From the NCBI RefSeq assembly GCF_000424065.1, contig NZ_AUJE01000037.1, positions 1-38,379 on the forward strand: 38,379 nt of DNA, written 5' to 3'. Below, piece by piece: positions 9,247-17,050 of this stretch. The first letter of the stretch is position 1, and every line of letters begins with the position of its first letter. Position numbers and translations under genes: made by a program. This DNA is from Selenomonas ruminantium subsp. ruminantium ATCC 12561. Its GTDB lineage: Bacteria; Bacillota; Negativicutes; Selenomonadales; Selenomonadaceae. A model generated the notes under the pieces. It saw nothing but the letters and a program-made list of their open reading frames with translations. It was not told where the DNA came from and did not search any database.

Positions 9247-9258
9247 GAAAATTCCTCC

Positions 9259-9825
9259 TCACACAGCCTTGACCAAATCGGGAAGGCGTTCCCCCGCCTC
9301 CAGCCGCAGACAAAAATCATGGGTGCAATCGGCATACAAATCAAACAGAGCACGTGTCTCACGCTCATTGACGTAGACCTTCCAGTACCCGCTATAGGCA
9401 AAATCCTGCCCCTTGTGCCGGATAAAGCCCGCCACATCTTCCGGCGGATACCCCAAAAACAGGCCTACCTCGTGAGGGAAGGACTTTTTCAGCTGCATCC
9501 GCATTTTCAGATACTCCAACTTCCCCATCAGCGTATCTTCGTCCAGATACCCGAGCTTTTTAAGTATCTTCTTCGCCGCCGGCTGCGCCAAATCCTTTAT
9601 GAGCGCCCCCTTGCGGTAAAACAGCAGCAGCACATATTCCTCTCCCTCTGACAAGCGGAAAACCGATATGCCCTTGCAATAAAAGCACTGCATATAAGAA
9701 GCCAACAATCCCTCAAAGTCCTCAAAACGGCTCTTTTGAAAAGACAACAGGCTGGCCGTCTTGAGCCCCATCAGCATCGGCGCTGCATGAACCCCCAGCA
9801 GCTGCTCAAATCCCTCACGCCCCAA
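9259..9825 (-). CDS. DUF3793 family protein
   Basis: The sequence has the DUF3793 pattern FPHEVGLFLGYPPEDVAGFI (about 116-135) followed by GYWKVY. The function of the family is not known to me. It is often found beside flavodoxin or iron-uptake genes in Clostridia and Negativicutes, as here. The 188-residue protein has no signal peptide or membrane segment. C48 and C51 (CFYC) and a later pair of single cysteines are visible, but I would not assign a metal site. The start is TTG, with GAGGTGG close upstream. It is the first gene of the Fur-controlled pair, and the same mRNA encodes the flavodoxin. Confidence 0.85.
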   Translation of the reverse strand: MGREGFEQLLGVHAAPMLMGLKTASLLSFQKSRFEDFEGLLASYMQCFYCKGISVFRLSEGEEYVLLLFYRKGALIKDLAQPAAKKILKKLGYLDEDTLMGKLEYLKMRMQLKKSFPHEVGLFLGYPPEDVAGFIRHKGQDFAYSGYWKVYVNERETRALFDLYADCTHDFCLRLEAGERLPDLVKAV

Positions 9826-9865
9826 TTACACCACCTCGCAAATGATAACATTTATCTTTTATCAC

Positions 9866-9901
9866 AGGAGTTATTATAATATAAATGATAATCATTTGCA
9901 A
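9866..9901 (-). promoter_or_regulatory. Promoter with overlapping Fur box
   Basis: TTGCAA (9896-9901) and TATAAT (9873-9878) are 17 bases apart on the minus strand. The spacer carries AAATGATAATCATTT (9883-9897), a perfect palindrome matching the core of the Fur box. A weaker copy, AAATGATAACATTTATC (9840-9856), lies in the leader. Iron-bound Fur would block this promoter. Confidence 0.85.
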
Positions 9902-9911
9902 GTCGTATTTG

Positions 9912-9968
9912 GAAAAAAGGCCTTAAAAGTCAACTGTCTGAGCAGAGCGAGTTTTGACTTTTAAGGCC
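9912..9968 (-). terminator. Terminator of the yaaR-nagZ operon
   Basis: A perfect 15-bp stem (9919-9933 with 9954-9968) is followed by six T's on the minus strand. It lies about 100 bases past the nagZ stop. No gene is seen in between. Confidence 0.85.
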
Positions 9969-10066
9969 GCTTCCATGAAAAGCAAAAAATATTTTTAGTC
10001 CAGCGGATTAGCGAATGACAGACCTCCACTGCTCCGCGCCTTCCGCCACGAACAAATTCTGCGAAC

Positions 10067-11185
10067 CTATTGCTGATGCAACATCTTCATCTTCACAATC
10101 CGTTTCACGGATTCATTGATTCGTTCTTCACTGATAACGCCTTTTTCCACCGCATCCAATAACCCCAGATAAACTGCTGTTTCCCGCGGATATTCATGGC
10201 ACACGAGCGCGATATCTGCCCCGGCCTGAATGGCCTGCACACCCAAATCGCGGAAGTCGCCGTACTTCGACACCGCGCCCATTTCCAGCGAGTCGGTGAC
10301 GATTACGCCGTTAAAGCCCAGTTCCTGCCGCAAAAGTTTCGTCTGCACCGCTGCCGACAGGCTGGCCGTATGGTCTTTATCGAGTGCCGGATAGACAAGA
10401 TGCGACACCATGATCATAAAGTTTTCCGGGCTGTGATTCGCGATGATTTCCTTAAACGGCACTAAATCCTGTGCCATGAGCTCGTCCTTTGTGGCGGAGA
10501 TTTCCGAACGGTCGATATGGGAATCCACCAGCCCGCGGCCAATGCCGGGGAAATGCTTCAAGGCATAGATGACATGCGCCGATTCATATCCCTGCGCAGC
10601 GGCAGCGACAAATTTTGCCGCAGTCTGGCCGTCCGTGGAATACTCCCGTGGATTAGGTCCCACATCAGCTACTGGCGCAAAATTCACATTGATGCCCAAA
10701 TCCTTGAGGCGGCTGCCGGTTTTCTGCGCCCATGCTTCTGCCTGCGTGTTGTCACCGCTCTGTCCAATGCTCTGCGCAGCTGGCGGCGGTTCGATAAAAT
10801 CCTTGCCCCGCGCCACAGGGCCGCCTTCTTCGTCAATGGCGATAAACAAGGGAACTTTAGCAGCCTGCGCCTGCAAATCTGCCGTGAGCTTTTTGGTCTG
10901 CTCCGCCGATTGCAGATTCCGGTCAAAGAAAATCACGCCGCCGATATGATATTGATTGAGCATATAACGGCTGTCGTCATTGATTTCCGTGCCATGAATA
11001 CCAATCATGACCATCTGTCCTACCTTTTCTGGCAGAGTCATATCCGCAACGATAGCATTTACTTTATCATCCAATGTCTGTGGCTTGTCGTCCGTTTTAT
11101 CAGCCTCCGATACCTTGCCACAGCCAACCATCAGCGTCACTGAAATTACCAGCACAAGCGCCCAAAACCGTTTGCCAATCCTCAT
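10067..11185 (-). CDS. nagZ: Lipoprotein GH3 beta-N-acetylhexosaminidase (NagZ-like)
   Basis: NagZ-type GH3 enzymes remove N-acetylglucosamine from muropeptides during cell-wall recycling. I choose the ATG at 11185, with AAGGGGGA 5 bases before it, giving 372 residues. A lipoprotein signal (RFWALVLVISVTLMVGC) puts the lipid on Cys22, so the enzyme should sit outside the cytoplasmic membrane. The GH3 barrel contains KHFPGIGRG (about 210-218) and the NagZ-specific D221-S-H223, whose His is the acid/base. The nucleophile is D298 in VTDSLEMGA. The two-domain GH3 extension is absent, as expected for NagZ. Its TTG-start alternative overlaps the rsmI stop. It is the last gene of the housekeeping operon and ends in a strong terminator. 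Confidence 0.92.
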   Translation of the reverse strand: MRIGKRFWALVLVISVTLMVGCGKVSEADKTDDKPQTLDDKVNAIVADMTLPEKVGQMVMIGIHGTEINDDSRYMLNQYHIGGVIFFDRNLQSAEQTKKLTADLQAQAAKVPLFIAIDEEGGPVARGKDFIEPPPAAQSIGQSGDNTQAEAWAQKTGSRLKDLGINVNFAPVADVGPNPREYSTDGQTAAKFVAAAAQGYESAHVIYALKHFPGIGRGLVDSHIDRSEISATKDELMAQDLVPFKEIIANHSPENFMIMVSHLVYPALDKDHTASLSAAVQTKLLRQELGFNGVIVTDSLEMGAVSKYGDFRDLGVQAIQAGADIALVCHEYPRETAVYLGLLDAVEKGVISEERINESVKRIVKMKMLHQQ

Positions 11186-11199
11186 GCGTATCCCCCTTG

Positions 11200-12042
11200 T
11201 CAATCATCCAGCATGGCCTGATAGACCTCCCGGCGGGAAATGCCCAACGCCTTGGCGGCCTCCCGCATAGCGGCCTTCTTATCCAGCCCCTGGGTCATAA
11301 AATGCTCACAGCACGCTTTGGGGTCAGCAGGCAGTTCATTTTCATCTGCCGCAACTTGCCCGTCAAAACCTGCCACAACAATCACATATTCTCCGCGTGG
11401 GTCGTTTTCCTCGTAATGGGCCATGATTTCTGTAAGACTGCCGCGCTGGAATTCCTCGAATTTCTTGGTAAGCTCACGGCCCAAAGCCACCTGCCGATCC
11501 CCCATCGCCCCATACAGAGCTTTGAGCGTGGCCTTCAGATGGTGCGGCGCTTCGTAGAAAATCAGCGTATCGGGATAGTGCTGAACGCTTGCCAGTACCT
11601 CCTGCTGTTTTTTCGCTGTCTTGGGCAGAAAGCCGATAAATGTAAAGCGGGTCGTATCAAGTCCCGAACAGATAAGCGCCGACAGGCCTGCATTGGCACC
11701 GGGCAGGGGCGTTACCTTGAATCCTGCTTCTATGGCCAGCTGTGCCAAATGGCTGCCGGGGTCGCAAATACCGGGCAAACCAGCGTCGCTGACACAGATA
11801 AGGTCATGGCCTTCCTGCATATAGGCGATAAGTTCCGGCCCCTTGGTGAGTTTGTTGTGCTCATGGTAGCTGGTCAGCTTCGTATGAATATCAAAATGCG
11901 TCAGCAACTGTCGGGTATGGCGGGTATCCTCAGCGGCGATAAGCCCTACCTCACCGAGCATCCGCACTGCCCGATAGGTCATATCCTCCAGATTGCCAAT
12001 CGGCGTGGCACAAAGGTATAAAGTTGGTATTTTTTCGTTCAT
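11200..12042 (-). CDS. rsmI: 16S rRNA (cytidine1402-2'-O)-methyltransferase
   Basis: RsmI methylates the ribose of C1402 in the ribosomal P site. The 280-residue protein opens with LYLCATPIGNLEDMTYRAV and AAEDTRHTRQLL, the signature of the family, followed by the glycine-rich VSDAGLPGICDPG (about 105-117) and LPGANAGLSAL, which bind S-adenosylmethionine. The C-terminal extension (about 235-280) is the small helical domain seen in many RsmI proteins. It starts 3 bases after the trmN6 stop and is followed at once by nagZ, which suggests translational coupling. The order trmN6-rsmI is the same as yabB-yabC in Bacillus. Confidence 0.96.
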   Translation of the reverse strand: MNEKIPTLYLCATPIGNLEDMTYRAVRMLGEVGLIAAEDTRHTRQLLTHFDIHTKLTSYHEHNKLTKGPELIAYMQEGHDLICVSDAGLPGICDPGSHLAQLAIEAGFKVTPLPGANAGLSALICSGLDTTRFTFIGFLPKTAKKQQEVLASVQHYPDTLIFYEAPHHLKATLKALYGAMGDRQVALGRELTKKFEEFQRGSLTEIMAHYEENDPRGEYVIVVAGFDGQVAADENELPADPKACCEHFMTQGLDKKAAMREAAKALGISRREVYQAMLDD

Positions 12043-12045
12043 TCT

Positions 12046-12783
12046 TCACATTCCATATATCTGTAAAATCTCATCGGTATAGGAGCCGTCCTCTTTATGG
12101 ACAATCAACGGCGGCAGAACCTTCAGCCCGCCGGGACTTGCTCCCACTACGGCCTCTATGAGCATCATATTCGGCGCTTTGCCCTCTTTGGGCTGCACCA
12201 TCTGCAGACGCTTGACCTCCATCTGCTTTTCATGAAGAGCCACGATGATTTCGCCTAGCCGTTCCGGCAGATGGACCATGCCAAAATGACCGCCGAAGCG
12301 CAGGGCAAAACGCGCCGCGCTAACCACATCATGGAGTGTTGCCGTAAACTCATGGCGGGCCCGCGCCACGCCGGAAAGTTTATTGGCCTGCCCCTCACCC
12401 ACAGGGCGATAGGGCGGGTTGGCCAGCACCACATCAAAGGATTCGGGTTTATAAAGTTCCCTAATCGAACGATAATCCCCCTCCCGGACGAAAATCTTAT
12501 CTTCCAGTTCATTGAGCCAGACATTGCGGGCAGCCAGCTCGGCCATAACCGGATTTAACTCCACGGCATCGACTCGCGCTACCTCATCCGCAACAATGAG
12601 GGGAATCACCCCCGTGCCAGTGCCCAGCTCCAATACCTTCTGCCGGGACTTCAACGATAAAAAATGAGCCAGCAGCACGGCATCCAGAGAAAAGCAGAAT
12701 TCCTGCGTATTCTGGATGATATGCCGCCCGCTCTTCATCAAATCGTCCAGCCGTTCATGTTCGCCTAAACGTACGTCCCGCAT
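12046..12783 (-). CDS. trmN6: tRNA1(Val) (adenine37-N6)-methyltransferase-like protein
   Basis: This is a class I S-adenosylmethionine-dependent N6-adenine methyltransferase of the TrmN6/YabB family. The AdoMet motif is ELGTGTGVIPL (about 54-64) and the catalytic motif is VVLANPPY (about 119-126), the NPPY box of amino-group methyltransferases. The ATG at 12783 overlaps the ricT stop by one base (TGATG) and has AAGGAG 8 bases upstream. It gives 245 residues. The neighbours ricT and rsmI support the YabB assignment. The tRNA target is inferred from the family. Confidence 0.9.
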   Translation of the reverse strand: MRDVRLGEHERLDDLMKSGRHIIQNTQEFCFSLDAVLLAHFLSLKSRQKVLELGTGTGVIPLIVADEVARVDAVELNPVMAELAARNVWLNELEDKIFVREGDYRSIRELYKPESFDVVLANPPYRPVGEGQANKLSGVARARHEFTATLHDVVSAARFALRFGGHFGMVHLPERLGEIIVALHEKQMEVKRLQMVQPKEGKAPNMMLIEAVVGASPGGLKVLPPLIVHKEDGSYTDEILQIYGM

Positions 12784-13904
12784 CAATGGCGCTCCTTGTT
12801 TTCCCGGCTTCGCTTATCGCGCTTGCTGTTCTTGCCGCGGTTATCCTGCGGATTGCGGCGATGATTTGTCTCGCGGTTATCACGGCTGCGGTTATGCCCG
12901 TGATTCTTACGCTGGCTGCCCTCGCGGCGGCTCTCCCGATTCTCCCGTGACCGCCGTTCACGGCGTTCGCGGGGCTGTGCATTCTGATCTCCTTCAGCAA
13001 ACTCACCGGCAATAATATCGCTGCCGTCTATTTCCTGCTCTTCATAAGCAGCCATCAGAGAAGACGCCAAACTGGTTTCCTCCTCGTCCTTTTCGATGAC
13101 ATCCTCCCAGGAGGCCACGATTGTGCGTCCGGAATCCAACAAAATGGTAGCTGAACGGCGCTGCTGATTGAGCGAAATAACCTTTCCTTCGCCTTCCACA
13201 GATACCACGCGCGCACCTTGCGAGGGCGGCAGGATTTTTTTCTGTTGATGGAGACAATTTTCCCCACAGTAACAGTCATTTTCGTATTTCAGACAGCACA
13301 TCAGGCGACCGCAAATACCGGATATTTTCGTGGGATTAAGCGACAGATTCTGATCCTTGGCCATGCGGATGGATACCGGCTCAAAATCTCCCAAGAACGT
13401 CGCACAGCAAAGCGGCCGCCCGCAGCAGCCAATCCCGCCCATAAATTTGGCCTCGTCCCGGACACCGATCTGGCGCAGTTCTATACGCGTACGGAAAACA
13501 GCCGCTAAATCCTTGACGAGTTCCCGGAAGTCAATACGCCCATCAGCAGTGAAATAGAAGATAATCTTATTCATGTCAAAGGTGTATTCCACCTCCACCA
13601 GCTTCATAGGCAGGCCATGCGCTGCGATTTTCTCCTCACAGATGCCAAAGGCTTCCTTTTCCTTCGCCTTGTTCTCCGCGATACGGCGGATATCCGATTC
13701 GTTGGCAATGCGGTGTACCACTTTTAAGGGCGGAATAATCTTGTCCTCCGACTCCTCCCGTGGGCCAATGACCGTTTCACCGCATTCCATGCCGCGAGCC
13801 GTTTCCACAATAACCCTGTCGCCCAGCTTGATTTCCAGATTGCCCGGCGCAAAATAATAAATCTTGCCCGCCTTCTTAAAGCGGACACCGATAATCGTCT
13901 GCAT
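12783..13904 (-). CDS. ricT: PSP1-domain protein RicT with long basic tail
   Basis: RicT (YaaT) is part of the Y-complex that, in Bacillus, guides RNase Y and affects sporulation and biofilm control. Residues 1 to about 270 hold the PSP1 domain, with cysteine clusters CCGRPLCC (about 164-171) and ICGRLMCCLKYENDCYCGENC, which bind a 4Fe-4S cluster in the Bacillus complex. From about residue 305 a tail of some 65 residues is rich in Arg, Glu, Asn and Ser repeats (for example RERRERRSRENRESRR). It is disordered by appearance and is not part of the usual protein of about 275 residues. The ATG has AGGAG 6 bases upstream. It lies between holB and trmN6, as in Bacillus. Confidence 0.93.
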   Translation of the reverse strand: MQTIIGVRFKKAGKIYYFAPGNLEIKLGDRVIVETARGMECGETVIGPREESEDKIIPPLKVVHRIANESDIRRIAENKAKEKEAFGICEEKIAAHGLPMKLVEVEYTFDMNKIIFYFTADGRIDFRELVKDLAAVFRTRIELRQIGVRDEAKFMGGIGCCGRPLCCATFLGDFEPVSIRMAKDQNLSLNPTKISGICGRLMCCLKYENDCYCGENCLHQQKKILPPSQGARVVSVEGEGKVISLNQQRRSATILLDSGRTIVASWEDVIEKDEEETSLASSLMAAYEEQEIDGSDIIAGEFAEGDQNAQPRERRERRSRENRESRREGSQRKNHGHNRSRDNRETNHRRNPQDNRGKNSKRDKRSRENKERH

Positions 13905-13935
13905 AAAAATCTCCTAAATCTATTGTAAATCTGCC

Positions 13936-14943
13936 TTAATGGCAGTCCATTAACCGAATAAAATATCCTTCCAGCTGCAGGCGCAAATTCACATTAGCCT
14001 GCAGGCGGTGAGTAAACGTTCTTGTTTCTGCCAGCATAGCAAAGAGCCTGCCTTTGGAAAACTTCGGCAGCATTTCACCCAGCCTTCCCCGCAGGTCACT
14101 GTTATATATCAATGTACTTGCTCCATCCTCATAGAGAAGCAGCATATCCCGCAGCAGCATATTGATATACATCACCCACTCATTGAGGCGCTCTCTATCC
14201 AGTTCGCTCCGGGCTGCTGCCTCCGTCCAAAGCTTATTCATCGTAAGTTCCGGCAAGCTGGCCAAAAAATTCATGGCCTCTGCCCGCAATTCCAGACCAC
14301 CATGCTGACTGAGTTTTAACGCCTGCCCCAGGCTGCCATCAGCCAGGCAGGCAAGTTTTTCCGCCTCCAGCGCAGGAATCTGCCGCCGCATAAGTTCACC
14401 CTGCATTTCTTCAGGCGAAAGCATACCAAAAGACAAGGGCATACACCGGGACACGATAGTGGGCAAAAGCCTGCTTCTGTCCTGTGCAATCAAAATGAAG
14501 GTCACCTGCCCCTCCGGTTCCTCCAATGTCTTTAACAAGCTATTGGCTGCGGGTTCATTCATGGTGTCTGCGTCATCAATGAGTACCACCCGCCGCCCGG
14601 CACGAATTGCCGAGCGGGATACCACCGTCTGCATTTCCCGAATGGCTTCTATACGGATAATGCGCGTGGATTTCCCCCTTATCTCCGGGGTTAATTCATA
14701 GTAATCCGGATGCGCTTCTGCCGCAAAACTGCGGCAGTTTTCACACTGACCACAAGGGGCATTATCCTTGCCGCAAAGAATTGCTCCTGCCAGGATTTGG
14801 CCGCAGAGCTTCTTGCCAATGCCTGCTGCTCCCGTAAAAAGCAAAGCATGCGGAAGCCGCCCCTCTTGCAGCAGGGTACTAAGCTCCCTTATCTGAGCCT
14901 TATGCCCCACCAAGCTGTCCCAACGAATTTCCACGATATCCAT
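13936..14943 (-). CDS. holB: DNA polymerase III subunit delta prime
   Basis: HolB is part of the clamp loader that places the sliding clamp on DNA. The AAA+ domain has a P-loop GAAGIGKK (about 38-45) and a zinc module CGKDNAPCGQCENC (about 56-69), followed by VVLIDDADTMNEPAANSLLKTLEEP and the SRC motif (IVSRCMPL). Delta prime usually cannot hydrolyse ATP; here the P-loop looks intact, as in many Firmicutes. I prefer the ATG at 14943 to the TTG at 14949. Neither has a strong ribosome site, so translation may be coupled to yaaR, whose stop is 9 bases upstream. Length is about 335 residues, the normal size. Confidence 0.93.
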   Translation of the reverse strand: MDIVEIRWDSLVGHKAQIRELSTLLQEGRLPHALLFTGAAGIGKKLCGQILAGAILCGKDNAPCGQCENCRSFAAEAHPDYYELTPEIRGKSTRIIRIEAIREMQTVVSRSAIRAGRRVVLIDDADTMNEPAANSLLKTLEEPEGQVTFILIAQDRSRLLPTIVSRCMPLSFGMLSPEEMQGELMRRQIPALEAEKLACLADGSLGQALKLSQHGGLELRAEAMNFLASLPELTMNKLWTEAAARSELDRERLNEWVMYINMLLRDMLLLYEDGASTLIYNSDLRGRLGEMLPKFSKGRLFAMLAETRTFTHRLQANVNLRLQLEGYFIRLMDCH

Positions 14944-14952
14944 CACCAAAAA

Positions 14953-15405
14953 TTACATATACAAATCCACGAGCATCCCCCGAATGGCATCATGACTGGC
15001 AATAATGTCCAGCTGTTCAGACTGGCCCAGCCGAATCTTTTCGGCCATTTCCTCCAGCTTCCGGTCAATCTTCCGCACAGTGGTATAAACCTTCTGCCGT
15101 CCCATGCGGTCCCAGCCGGCCTGACTGTGCAGTTCATACATGCGATTTACCGCTTCCCCGACAAAATTCTTTATCAAGGTGCGGTAAGATTTCAGCTCAT
15201 CATAAGTAGGGGTCTTGGAAAGCCGGGCGCCCTGTTCATCAATCTGTTTTAAGAGCTTATCCAGCTGTTCCGTGGAGAGGCTGTCTTCCTGCTCCATAAG
15301 TTCCAGGGAAAATTCCGTATCTCCACCTTCAACCCGCCCTTCCCGGCCTAACCCCCGGGTAAAAGCAGTTTCCTGTGCAGCACGGCTATCAACTTTCAGC
15401 GGCAT
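14953..15405 (-). CDS. yaaR: YaaR family protein (DUF327)
   Basis: This small, mostly helical cytoplasmic protein belongs to the YaaR/DUF327 family, of unknown function. Its typical C-terminal block runs LKSYRTLIKNFVGEAVNRMY then VYTTVRKIDRKLEEMAE and LDIIASHDAIRGMLVDLYM. I prefer the ATG at 15405 (MPLKVDSRAAQ), which has GGGTGA about 6 bases upstream, over the GTG at 15423. It opens the operon yaaR-holB-ricT-trmN6-rsmI-nagZ, and the position next to holB is the same as in Bacillus. Confidence 0.88.
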   Translation of the reverse strand: MPLKVDSRAAQETAFTRGLGREGRVEGGDTEFSLELMEQEDSLSTEQLDKLLKQIDEQGARLSKTPTYDELKSYRTLIKNFVGEAVNRMYELHSQAGWDRMGRQKVYTTVRKIDRKLEEMAEKIRLGQSEQLDIIASHDAIRGMLVDLYM

Positions 15406-15452
15406 CTCAATCACCCACTTCACCTAGAATAATCACACTTTCTCTATGTTAA

Positions 15453-15481
15453 ATTATAGCGGCTTGAGTGATTTTATGCAA
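15453..15481 (-). promoter_or_regulatory. Promoter of the yaaR-nagZ operon
   Basis: TTGCAT (15476-15481) and TATAAT (15453-15458) are 17 bases apart on the minus strand, about 50 bases before the yaaR start. Confidence 0.7.
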
Positions 15482-15508
15482 CAAAAAACCGCCCCGAACG
15501 GGACGGTC
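15481..15508 (-). terminator. Terminator of the 3D-domain gene
   Basis: An 8-bp GC-rich stem with one mismatch (15488-15495 with 15500-15507) and a 4-base loop is followed by six T's on the minus strand. Confidence 0.85.
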
Positions 15509-15523
15509 TTAAGCACGAAAATA

Positions 15524-16162
15524 TCAGTCAATGATGACGATTTCCAAATCGCGGCGGCCAAAGGACAAGGCTTCCTCATGTGTATCAAAAGCCACATCAA
15601 TACGGTGACCACGGATAGAACTGCCAATATCCTCGGCCACAGCCTCACCATAGCCGGGAATGAACACATGTGTTCCCAAAGGTATGACATCAGGGTCAAC
15701 GGCAATCACACCATGACGCACCGGCGTCCCACTGGCAGTACGCTTGCCATTGCCCGGATCATAGGCACTGTAACCAGTAGCGGATACATACATAGCCTGG
15801 CCAGTGGGAATGGCAGCAGCTTCGTGATGCGAAGACGACGTCCTTGAAGGCGGCTCTTCCTCAGCACTGCCCTCATAAGTCCCACCATCGGAAAGAAAAT
15901 AGTATGTGCCATCACCGCACACCCCATCTTCCGTGAGTCCACGGGATTTTTGGAATTTCTTTATGGCTTCCACCGTACGCGGGCCGCAATCACCATCGGC
16001 CTCACCTTCCAAAAATCCCTGTTCAATCAAAAGCTCCTGCACACGCTGCACGGCCTCGCCCTTGGAACCCTCTTTCACCAATATCGACGCAGCTGCCGTA
16101 GCTGCTGTAAAACACATAAATACCAGAGTAACCAAAACTAAAAGGAACATTTGCTTACGCAA
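15524..16162 (-). CDS. Secreted 3D-domain cell-wall protein with PG-binding domain
   Basis: It is probably a peptidoglycan-cleaving or remodelling enzyme outside the membrane. I choose the TTG at 16162, 5 bases after GAGGTGG; a GTG at 16171 and an ATG further in are alternatives. The signal peptide is MFLLVLVTLVFMCFTAATAAA. Next come a PG_binding_1 domain (VKEGSKGEAVQRVQELLIEQ to KKFQKSRGLTEDG), a Ser/Glu/His-rich linker, and a 3D domain (YVSATGYSAYDPG, VIAVDPDVIPLGTHVFIPGY, AEDIGSSIRGHRIDVAFD). The three aspartates that name the domain are present (VDPD, AEDIG, IDVAFD). The domain order resembles lytic transglycosylase-like and germination-type proteins of Firmicutes. It is a single-gene unit with its own promoter and terminator. 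Confidence 0.9.
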   Translation of the reverse strand: MRKQMFLLVLVTLVFMCFTAATAAASILVKEGSKGEAVQRVQELLIEQGFLEGEADGDCGPRTVEAIKKFQKSRGLTEDGVCGDGTYYFLSDGGTYEGSAEEEPPSRTSSSHHEAAAIPTGQAMYVSATGYSAYDPGNGKRTASGTPVRHGVIAVDPDVIPLGTHVFIPGYGEAVAEDIGSSIRGHRIDVAFDTHEEALSFGRRDLEIVIID

Positions 16163-16216
16163 TAAAACCACCTCACTAGCTTCTCTATCCGAAGATTATT
16201 TATGTACTCTTAGAAT

Positions 16217-16246
16217 ATTTTAACAAAAATGAATTGTATTCGTCAA
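16217..16246 (-). promoter_or_regulatory. Promoter of the 3D-domain gene
   Basis: TTGACG (16241-16246) and TAAAAT (16217-16222) are 18 bases apart on the minus strand. Confidence 0.65.
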
Positions 16247-16290
16247 ACGAAAGGCAAATATTTCGTTTTCTGTAATATATTGCGCAAAAC

Positions 16291-16315
16291 TAAAAAGCGC
16301 CGCTTTCGCGACGCT
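16291..16315 (-). terminator. Terminator of the tRNA operon
   Basis: An 8-bp stem (16296-16303 with 16308-16315, one mismatch) with a 4-base GAAA loop is followed by four T's on the minus strand, just after tRNA-Tyr. Confidence 0.85.
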
Positions 16316-16327
16316 GTTCTTTGCAAG

Positions 16328-16413
16328 TGGTGGGCAGGGATGGATTCGAACCATCGTAATCCGAAGATGACAGATTTACAGTCTGTTGCCTTTAACCACT
16401 CGGCCACCTACCC
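16328..16413 (-). tRNA. tRNA-Tyr (GTA)
   Basis: The minus strand folds as a class II tRNA: acceptor GGGTAGG/CCTGCCC, anticodon GTA in loop ACTGTAAAT, a long variable arm, TTCGAAT in the T loop, and an encoded CCA end. It is the last gene of the four-tRNA operon. Confidence 0.97.
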
Positions 16414-16420
16414 ATAAAAA

Positions 16421-16498
16421 TGGTGACCCAGGAGGGACTCGAACCCCCGACCCTTTGATTCGTAGTCAAATACTCTAATCCAACTGAGCTACTGAGTC
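16421..16498 (-). tRNA. tRNA-Arg (ACG)
   Basis: The cloverleaf on the minus strand has acceptor GACTCAG/CTGGGTC, anticodon stem TTTGA/TCAAA with loop CTACGAA, T arm GGGGGTTCGAGTCCCTC, and an encoded CCA end. The A at the wobble position should be edited to inosine. Confidence 0.97.
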
Positions 16499-16524
16499 AT
16501 TTATATATTGAAGTTTTTTGTAAT

Positions 16525-16601
16525 TGGTGGGCCCACTTGGACTCGAACCAAGGACCGACCGGTTATGAGCCGGTTGCTCTAACCAACTGAGCTATAGGCC
16601 C
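16525..16601 (-). tRNA. tRNA-Met (CAT), possibly tRNA-Ile2
   Basis: The cloverleaf has acceptor GGGCCTA/TGGGCCC, anticodon stem ACCGG/CCGGT with loop CTCATAA, and an encoded CCA end. The first pair G1-C72 rules out an initiator. A CAT anticodon can be elongator Met or, after lysidine modification, Ile2. The sequence alone does not settle this. Confidence 0.93.
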
Positions 16602-16628
16602 AAGTTTACATAAAACTTACAAACAATA

Positions 16629-16704
16629 TGGAGCGGAAAACGAGACTCGAACTCGCGACCCCCACCTTGGCAAGGTGATGCTCTACCAACTGAGCTATTT
16701 CCGC
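16629..16704 (-). tRNA. tRNA-Gly (GCC)
   Basis: The cloverleaf has acceptor GCGGAAA/TTTCCGC, anticodon loop TTGCCAA, T arm GCGAGTTCGAGTCTCGT, and an encoded CCA end. It is the first gene after the promoter. Confidence 0.97.
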
Positions 16705-16763
16705 ATTTTGTCTGACGCTTGACTTCAGAAGTTTTTTCTGTGTCTCGCTGACTGACAAAATCT

Positions 16764-16792
16764 ATTATAGCCACATCGTTATCATATGTCAA
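16764..16792 (-). promoter_or_regulatory. Strong promoter of the tRNA operon
   Basis: A perfect TTGACA (16787-16792) and a perfect TATAAT (16764-16769) are 17 bases apart on the minus strand, about 55 bases before tRNA-Gly. Confidence 0.92.
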
Positions 16793-16877
16793 CACCTTTT
16801 TTCAATTTTTTTCAAAGTTTTTTTAGTGGCGGAGATTTCCGCTAGTGATTCGCGGTGAAAGGGCACGGCAGACGCTT

Positions 16878-17050
16878 GGCGCAGGTGCTTGCTTTTTGGC
16901 CACAGCGCGTTGCCGCAGGCTGGCTCGCAAGAGAAAAATACTGGGCACTGCGCTGAGAGCCACGCCGTGGTGACCGGCGCATGTAATGAAAGTAACAGCA
17001 CCCTCATGCGAGACATTTAGCACGAAGGCCAAAAAGCAAGTACCTACGCC
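16878..17050. repeat. Nested inverted repeat, possible structured RNA
   Basis: Arms of 24 bases (16878-16901 with 17027-17050) pair with two wobble positions. Inside, three more stems are nested in order: 16924-16929 with 17007-17012, 16943-16950 with 16996-17003 (two wobbles), and 16963-16967 with 16975-16979. Together they fold into one rod. The right arm begins at the helicase stop codon, so the rod would form at the 3' end of that mRNA. No T run follows. The short open frames across it lack ribosome sites. A further small palindrome, GCGGAGATTTCCGC, lies at 16830-16843. Confidence 0.75.

Noticed and set aside
16823-17032. Short minus-strand frames across the nested inverted repeat
   Set aside because: They lack ribosome sites, overlap each other, and follow the repeat structure. 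The folded element is the better explanation.
16878-17050. Reading the nested inverted repeat as 6S RNA, tmRNA, SRP RNA or RNase P RNA
   Set aside because: None of the conserved sequence motifs of those RNAs is present; only the rod shape is similar to 6S.
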